Assembly: GCA_032433765.1 (NCBI GenBank)
Contig: JAVIAB010000051.1
Location: 83,529,973 to 83,593,972, forward strand
DNA: 64,000 bases
Origin: Megaustenia siamemsis
Taxonomy: Eukaryota; Mollusca; Gastropoda; Stylommatophora; Ariophantidae
Reading direction: 5' to 3'
Below the pieces are notes generated by a model. The model saw only the letters and a program-made list of their open reading frames with translations. It had not been told where the DNA came from and did no database searches. The position numbers and the translations under genes are program-made. Positions 58,251-64,000 of this stretch are shown here, piece by piece (position 1 is the first letter of the stretch; each line of letters begins with the position of its first letter).

Positions 58251-58689
58251 CAGAACCATCAGAACAATTTTGGGGTTTATGAGATTAACAAATGATCGGA
58301 TGCCATAGACATACATACATATTGGATGTGATACATAGTGGATAGGTGCAAATGTCACGTAAAGCTTCTTACATACCATTTTTTTAATTTTTTTTATTTT
58401 TCCATACATATTGGATGCCTCGCTACAGAACACGGCATTTCTTACAGTGCTTTACCGCTAATTAGGATATTGCAAAGGAATTCGAAGGGGACATGCTTCA
58501 TTTGTAAGAAGTGTGACGACATCATAACATATGCTGGAAGTGACCAGACCATCGAGTCCAGGCAGGATAAAAAGGAAAGATTGGTTTCCGTAGCGTGTGA
58601 GGCACCCTGTGAAATATAAACGTATTTCAAGCCTTCGCAGATTGTTTTAATTATGAGGTAGATCGTCGATAATAAATGCTGTAGGCGGT

Positions 58690-58860
58690 TATCAACGTTA
58701 TCACACCTCCAATTGGTGGGCCTGGCAGCAGCAGGTCAGCTAGTCTGGTCAAACGAGTAAAGATTGGGGAAGGTAAAAGACGGATGAGAGATAGTGCGGG
58801 GAGGGGGGGGCGAGGGGTTGTATAGGAGCACTTAAAGAATCGTCCCATGTATAACGACGA
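58690..58860 (+). repeat. R3 fragment
   Basis: 'cagctagtctggtcaaacga' plus 'gtaaagattgggg' match the R3 block 'tctagtctggccaagcgagt'. Flanks diverge. Confidence 0.45.
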
Positions 58861-58907
58861 ACTCGACTAGCACAGGCATATTAAGTTACCAGGAGCAGTT
58901 TCTACAT

Positions 58908-59118
58908 TATATAGACTGTCACCATTGTATAGACTGTCACCATTGTTTAGACTGTCACCATTGTATAGACTGTCACCATTGTTTAGACTGTCACCATTGT
59001 ATAGACTGTCACCATTGTATAGATTCACCATTGTTTAGACTGTCACCATTGTATAGACTGTCACCATTGTTTAGACTGTCACCATTGTATAGACTGTCAC
59101 CATTGTATAGACTGTCAC
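58908..59118. repeat. 20-bp minisatellite
   Basis: About ten units of agactgtcaccattgtatag, alternating with 'tttag'. One unit lacks six bases. Confidence 0.95.
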
Positions 59119-59164
59119 CAGTTGAAGGTGTTATCAGGAATAAGAACTTGGGAAACGGATCAAC

Positions 59165-59175
59165 AAGATGGCGGC
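59165..59175 (+). promoter_or_regulatory. YY1 motif AAGATGGCGGC
   Basis: A perfect YY1 core sits between the 20-bp and 19-bp arrays. No other promoter element or transcript is apparent. Confidence 0.25.
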
Positions 59176-59274
59176 TCCCTTCCATCGTTGCACCAAGCAA
59201 GAGCAGTGAAGTGTTGTGAGATTGTTTAGAGCAGGCGTGAACTCTCTAGAGGTTTATCAGCGAATGAGAAAATA

Positions 59275-59732
59275 GTTCGGTGACAGATGTATGAGTTGTA
59301 CATAGGTGTATGAGTCGTACATAAGTGTATGAGTTGTACATAAGTGTATGAGTTGTACATAAGTGTATGAGTTGTACATAGGTGTATGAGTTGTACATAA
59401 GTGTATGAGTTGTACATAAGTGTATGAGTCGTACATAGGTGTATGAGTCGTACATAAGTGTATGAGTTGTACATAAGTGTATGAGTTGTACATAAGTGTA
59501 TGAGTTGTACATAAGTGTATGAGTCGTACATAAGTGTATGAGTTGTACATAAGTGTATGAGTTGTACATAGGTGTATGAGTCGTACATAGGTGTATGAGT
59601 CGTACATAAGTGTATGAGTTGTACATAAGTGTATGAGTCGTGCATAAGTGTATGAGTTGTGCATAAGTGTATGGGTCGTACATAAGTGTATGGGTCGTAC
59701 ATTAGTGTATGAGTCGTACATAAGTGTATGAT
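59275..59732. repeat. 19-bp minisatellite, about 23 copies
   Basis: Unit gtgtatgagttgtacataa with g/t and c/t variants. Three units (57 bp) make a whole number of codons, hence 145-223-codon frames in all minus-strand phases (HLCTTHTLMYDSYTYV). These are artefacts. Confidence 0.95.
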
Positions 59733-61439
59733 TGGACTGAGGAGTTCAAAAACGGCATTACGAATGTGGAGTATTCTCCTCGTCCCGGGTCTAGCCATCA
59801 TGCAGTCACGGGAGACATCGCAGCTGCAGAGAACGTGATACACTTTCGTCACAATCAGTAAGCTGGCATTACTATTGAACCGAAGCTGTTTATACATTTA
59901 CAATTTGGAAATCTGTAGATGGCTGTGACTGAACATTAGTGTTGGGTCAGCCCATCATTCATGGCGAGCTGAAGTTCTCACAAGTTTGCAATATGGCAAC
60001 CTAAGCGGAGGTGCACTAAACTTGAGGGGACAACGTTGCACAATGATAATGTAAAGGTTTTAGTATTTTCAGTAAATACTCTATAAACAAATATATTTCG
60101 TTTTACATTGAATTCACTTATATACATATATATAAGAGAAGAACGAAGATTAATGGACTTATACTATCAATCGGTTCCACAAGGTGTGAGGAACACAAGG
60201 CTCATATCACTTTTGATTTCTCAAGAGATGGTCCAAGAGAATGCTTTAAATGTGTTGGTCCATTGTCTACTTTCTTCTCCAAAGTCATTCCCTCAAAGTT
60301 GAAATTTTATGCCGCTGCAGAATAAAAGAATTCAGTGTTTACTGCTTGTCTTCAAATAGCCCAACGTGTGAAGATCTGTGTCCTAGATAATCAGAAATGA
60401 TATGACACTTTTCTTCTGCAGATTTGGCAAATCAAAAGAATAATGTAGCTTTGTCTTTGGTTTTGTTATAGGGATGGGAGATAAGTGGCAAGAACTTTTG
60501 AAAAAGTACCCGACACCCAGGTAAGTGTCGATCAATGTGCAAAGTAGATTATCTGTATAATACATTTCACGCCATTGGCATAATTGATCACTATAATATT
60601 ATAATACAGTAGTTTGTGTGTAATAAATTCCGAGTCAGAGAGGATTAGTTTTCAGTTTCTTACAGCAATTGTATCCCGGCACCATTAACATGATAAAAGT
60701 TTACTAGAACGCCACATATCGGTTGAAGAAAAATCGTCATGTATATGTGTGTATGTGTGTATCACATTAACATAAAGTGCAGAGTTCGTCGAACTAAATG
60801 TCTGGAAAAGATAATTCGAAGATTAATATTTTATCAATTTTGCAGACACGAACATTGAACTGATCCCTGTCTATTTACTTATAAAAGCACGTAATTAATT
60901 TCTTTATTGTCCTTGTGATCCTCGTTGGTTATGCGTCGTTGCGTATGATGCAGTTCAGTCAATTCGATATTCAGTAACAAGGTATGTACGGTATGTAAAT
61001 TGTGTGGACACACACACACACAAACGGTTAAGCATGTTAAAGCAAAGAACAGCAAAACATTTAAACGCAAAAATAAGCAGTCGCTGGGGAAATTAAAACA
61101 GTACGTGAAAATATCGGCAACTTACAGCTGATAGTGATCCACAAACAGTCATTGTTAACATAATACTAAGGCAATATTAGAACAGAGGTCACTTGACTCA
61201 AGACATTATCCTCTCAATTAATTGTCAGCAGCTATCAATTTCTATCAAAGCCCCTGACCATGACACAGAAACGGAAGTAGAAACCCCTGAAAGAAGATGC
61301 TTGCGAAACGCCATTAATGTCACCTGAATGTCACATTTATGTCAGGAAAAACAATGAAATATGATCACGTATACGAGGTACAGAATTTCATGTTGTACAT
61401 GGCACGTACTATAAATATAGTCGTGTATGACACAAATGA
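59733..61439. other. No recognisable gene
   Basis: Short frames only. Small AC tracts are present near 61010-61022. Confidence 0.4.
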
Positions 61440-62010
61440 AATTTATGAGGGATGCTGGTGACACTTTCTTAATCGCTTAACTGAGGTGAAAATGAGTTCC
61501 AGAAAATGATTGAGATTATTGATATGGGAAGTAAAATTAAAGACAATAGCGTCAATGTTAAAAAGACTAATAGTAATGGTTGCAAAAAAAGGGAAGAACG
61601 CATCTCCTAAACGCACGATTAAAGTAAATGGGATTGTATTGAACAAGTCAATGTTTTCGAATATTTAGGAACAATCTTAACTTTAGATGTCACAAGTTCA
61701 ACAACGATAAATTGCAGAATAGCTCTGGCAAATGCGGCATTACAAAGCTCTAAACACATTTTATGCAACCCATTTTCGTTAAGAACGAAATCGTCTTCTT
61801 CTGTGCTTTATTGAGTCGGTCTTGACGTAAGGAAGTGAATCCTAGACAGTAGGACAAGAAAATTGTTGGAGATTACAGAAATATGGTTTTAAAAAAAAGA
61901 AGTCTGAGAACACCATGGGCAGCTAAACAAGAGTAATGAGGACATTATATTTTTGTAAAAAAAGGACGAATAAAAAAGAAAGCCAGTTTTCCAACATCAG
62001 AAGGATAACA
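61440..62010 (+). mobile_element. LINE fragment, strongly decayed
   Basis: LRDAGDTFLIA replaces the RT motif LRYADDTVLIA. Then follow VNVFEYLGTILTLDVTSS, CRIALANAALQSSKHILCNP and RSLRTPWAAKQE, matching the LINE-B order (KYLGTxITSDG, RIAQAKIAFQ, VPWTAK). It continues through SNIRR into a 39-bp array. Loss of the catalytic Asp and several stops make it dead. Confidence 0.7.
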
Positions 62011-62124
62011 ATAATCATGTTATTTTTGGGCGTGTTATCAGTAGGAAAATATAATCATGTTATTTTGGGCGTGTTATCAGTAGGAAACAATAATCATGCT
62101 ATTTTGGGCGTGTTATTGGTTATT
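62010..62124. repeat. 39-bp minisatellite, left block
   Basis: About three units of 'aataatcatgttattttggg' plus 'cgtgttatcagtaggaaac'. In one frame the unit reads NNHVIFGRVISRK-like, corresponding to the FGHVIxRK motif that follows PWxAK in LINEs. The block therefore grew from the LINE just upstream. Confidence 0.9.
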
Positions 62125-62640
62125 GGTTATGGAAAGCCTCGGTATCACAGCAAACAAATTAAAATCCATAATTGCTCAACCGCCCGTGCCAGTGGAATCA
62201 TCCGAATTACTAACTCATCTCCCAAACAAAGAAAGGTAACTGTAGTCCCCATCGTAGCAGTCTCAGCACACGCCAAAGGCATAAGGCGAAACCGCGCAGA
62301 AAGTGAACACAGCCAACTGTTCCCTGTTATACAATATCATCATTCATCGTAAACAAGCGGGATATCGAAGCAGGATCAAAACGGATGAGACACACAGCTC
62401 ACGGTGTGCACAGAACACTTAACTCAGTAGCTCCTGCAACAAACCGGACTTGGAATATGAGGAAACTGCAAGAAGGAACACTTTTCAGACATAGCCTTCA
62501 ATGGTTCCTGCCGCCTATCCACCATATACCATGGGAGTTCACGTCCTCCCGAAAATGATGATCGTCATAGCACTTGATGATGTTAGGCCGTCATTGATGA
62601 CTCCAATTCCAAACATATAGACACACAGTGGTGGTAAGTT
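62124..62640 (+). mobile_element. R4 LINE 3' copy
   Basis: Plus-strand ITANKLKSIIAQPPVPVESS continues to LLTHLPNKER and a stop, followed by about 380 bp of 3' UTR-like sequence. Matches 57746-58250 (inverted) over its length and 46290-46482 in part. Its far end overlaps, antisense, the last residues of the 62539-63405 reading frame. Confidence 0.75.
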
Positions 62641-63405
62641 ATCATTTCCAATCCAACAGAAGCCACATGACCTGTAGTTAGTAAAACCACAGAGAGAATA
62701 TGATTTTGTGACCTTCACTGATTCACTCTTAGATGTGAATGTGTAGTTTACACAAGAGGAGAAGTTTTCAACTACAGTGATCCCATTTAAGGCAATTCTG
62801 GGATAGCAAGGCAAGTCTCCTTTATAGCAGCAGAACTTGATGTTCTCCGCTCCCTTCTTGTAGCTGCCGCCATACGATTCTGATGTCTCATTAACTTGGA
62901 CATCATTCAAGAACAATGTCAGATTAACATTCCATAGATATGGCTCTGCTGATGAAATGCTTGGTGCAACAGTTGTATCAATCATACTGGAGGCTCCTGG
63001 TCTGTGGTCATTAATATCACAGACGGCACATGATGTTGTTATATTCAGTATTTCTTTCTGGGGTGTAAATATGTGGCACACACATGGAGAGTGGTTTGTG
63101 GTCACAGTAATCCCATTAAAGGCAATTCTAGGGTAGCATGGCATAGCTGTTTCAGAACAGCATAATCCTATGATGTTTTCTGTGTTCGCTATAAAGCTGC
63201 TGCTGCTACACAATCCTGACCAATTATAGGTGTGGACATTATTCACTTGCAATGACAAAACTGCTTTGCTTACATCATAAACCTCTGGAAGCGAATCATT
63301 TATGGGACTAATAGTACAATTTGTTCTTCCATAGGGGATATCTTCATTGAGTCCCAAAAAAAGGTCTTTGGTTAAAAAGCACATATGCTTTTGAGTTAAA
63401 CACAC
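62539..63405 (-). CDS. Cys-rich, two-domain secreted or surface protein (unknown family)
   Basis: An open frame of 288 codons contains two related segments. The first carries IIGLCCSETAMPCYPRIAFN then GITVTTNHSPC. The second carries IKFCCYKGDLPCYPRIALNG then ITVVENFSSC. Conserved spacing of CC, C, the YPRIAxNGITV core and a later C suggests a duplicated disulphide-bonded extracellular domain. Many N-x-S/T sites (NCT, NDS, NWS, NIT, NLT, NET, NFS, NYT) support secretion. No signal peptide is visible, so the ATG may lie inside an exon. The last 30 or so residues (from about MFGIGVIN) overlap antisense R4 and may not be coding. I do not recognise the family. Confidence 0.5.
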   Translation of the reverse strand: MCLTQKHMCFLTKDLFLGLNEDIPYGRTNCTISPINDSLPEVYDVSKAVLSLQVNNVHTYNWSGLCSSSSFIANTENIIGLCCSETAMPCYPRIAFNGITVTTNHSPCVCHIFTPQKEILNITTSCAVCDINDHRPGASSMIDTTVAPSISSAEPYLWNVNLTLFLNDVQVNETSESYGGSYKKGAENIKFCCYKGDLPCYPRIALNGITVVENFSSCVNYTFTSKSESVKVTKSYSLCGFTNYRSCGFCWIGNDNLPPLCVYMFGIGVINDGLTSSSAMTIIIFGRT

Positions 63406-63675
63406 AATGAGCCCACTTCATAGATTCAAAATGATCCTTGCCAATGCCATCCGTTTGCACAAGTTAGGTCCTTAGCTACCAGGTCACAAACGTCTGAAAC
63501 GAAGCCATCGAATTAACGACTTTATCTACAGCGAAGGTAAACGAACTGTGAACAAACATTTATGTTCAAACCCTTGAAAACATTTTCAAAAATCTGCCAA
63601 CTCGCTGCAATAACATATATCGTGTTGTTCAATGTAAACATTGCTTAGTCCATAGCTCGAATATAAATAAGCTAC
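63406..63675. other. Flank of the Cys-rich frame, no gene seen
   Basis: Upstream (minus-strand sense) of the Cys-rich frame. No signal-peptide exon, TATA box or repeat could be identified. Confidence 0.4.
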
Positions 63676-63907
63676 CATTTTCTTTTGGGCGTGTTATCAG
63701 TAGGAAACAATAATCATGTTATTTTGGGCGTGTTATTAGTAGGAAACAATAATCATGCTATTTTGGGCGTGTTATCAGTAGGAAACAAAAATCTTGTTAT
63801 TTTGGCCGTGTTATCAGAAGAAAACAAAAATCATGTTATTTTGGGCGTGTTATCAGTAGGAAACAAAAATCTTGTTATTTTGGCCGTGTTATCAGAAGGG
63901 AACAACT
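63676..63907. repeat. 39-bp minisatellite, right block
   Basis: About six units identical in type to 62010-62124, with a 'ttggccgtgttatcagaag' subtype alternating at the end. Together the blocks bracket a 1.55-kb segment. Confidence 0.92.
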
Positions 63908-63911
63908 GAAA

Positions 63912-64000
63912 TTAAGTTATTGAGTTATTAGCGGGTAATCATCATTGCACTCCGAGCATGTCCATAGGTGCTCAGACCCCCTCCTCAGCAATTCTCGCTG
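63912..64000 (+). repeat. R5 dispersed repeat, cut by the window edge
   Basis: 'gagttattagcgggtaatca', 'ttgcactccgagcatgtcca' and 'taggtgctcag' match the 26053 and 35060 copies. It continues beyond the window. Confidence 0.65.

Noticed and set aside
59226..59897. 223-codon frame with HLCTTHTLMYDSYTYV repeats
   Set aside because: Produced by a 19-bp array whose triple is 57 bp, opening all three minus-strand phases.

Overview
Organism and overall character. This is eukaryotic nuclear DNA, AT-rich and almost free of ordinary host genes. It is packed with non-LTR retrotransposon (LINE) debris, tRNA-derived SINEs, Tc1/mariner-superfamily DNA transposons, microsatellites and at least fifteen minisatellite arrays. 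The mix suggests an invertebrate metazoan: RTE-like LINEs whose C-terminus carries a CxxC..H..C finger, several unrelated tRNA-SINE families, an IS630-type transposon with very wide catalytic spacing resembling Sailor, and long pure GT, AT and GATAA tracts. A mollusc, perhaps a gastropod, is my best guess, but it is an inference and weakly held.

Layout. 0-7 kb: a tRNA-SINE with clear target-site duplication (TSD), a 96-bp triplication, decayed LINE tails, one split by a SINE-like element with a (GCAA)n tail, and a 34-bp array. 7-9.4 kb: a Sailor-like transposon sits in a TA inside a SINE, which itself has a 13-bp TSD. 9.6-13 kb: a 1.2-kb 34-bp array with higher-order structure, a 78-bp array, a local duplication carrying another tRNA-SINE, and a 5'-truncated LINE with TSD. 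13-25 kb: microsatellites, LINE tails, and 60-, 31- and 28-bp arrays. 25-36 kb: an inverted SINE pair, LINE tails, a 1.8-kb array of 48-bp units, and nested SINEs. 36.5-42.5 kb: a 216-bp pure AC tract, then the best-preserved element, a full-length RTE-like LINE (37083-40308) with a 12-bp TSD and three inactivating lesions, followed by fragments of the same and other LINEs. 42.5-48 kb: GATAA and 22-bp arrays and SINEs. 48.8-51.3 kb: a LINE that received a SINE and an antisense LINE and grew two internal minisatellites. 55.4-57.7 kb: two fused IS630-type elements, one with an intact 349-codon transposase. 58.9-59.7 kb: 20- and 19-bp arrays. 61.4-63.9 kb: a LINE remnant feeding a 39-bp array that brackets a 1.55-kb segment. 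That segment holds the only convincing non-transposon coding region, a Cys-rich protein with two related domains.

How the parts fit. Insertion order can be read in several places because TSDs and paralogous empty sites lie inside the window. The recurring theme is that minisatellites start inside LINE coding sequence (42, 55 and 39 bp, the last two of uncertain generality) and that LINEs, SINEs and DNA transposons nest in one another. No cooperating host pathway or operon-like system is visible. Element names such as SINE-A or LINE-B are labels used only here.
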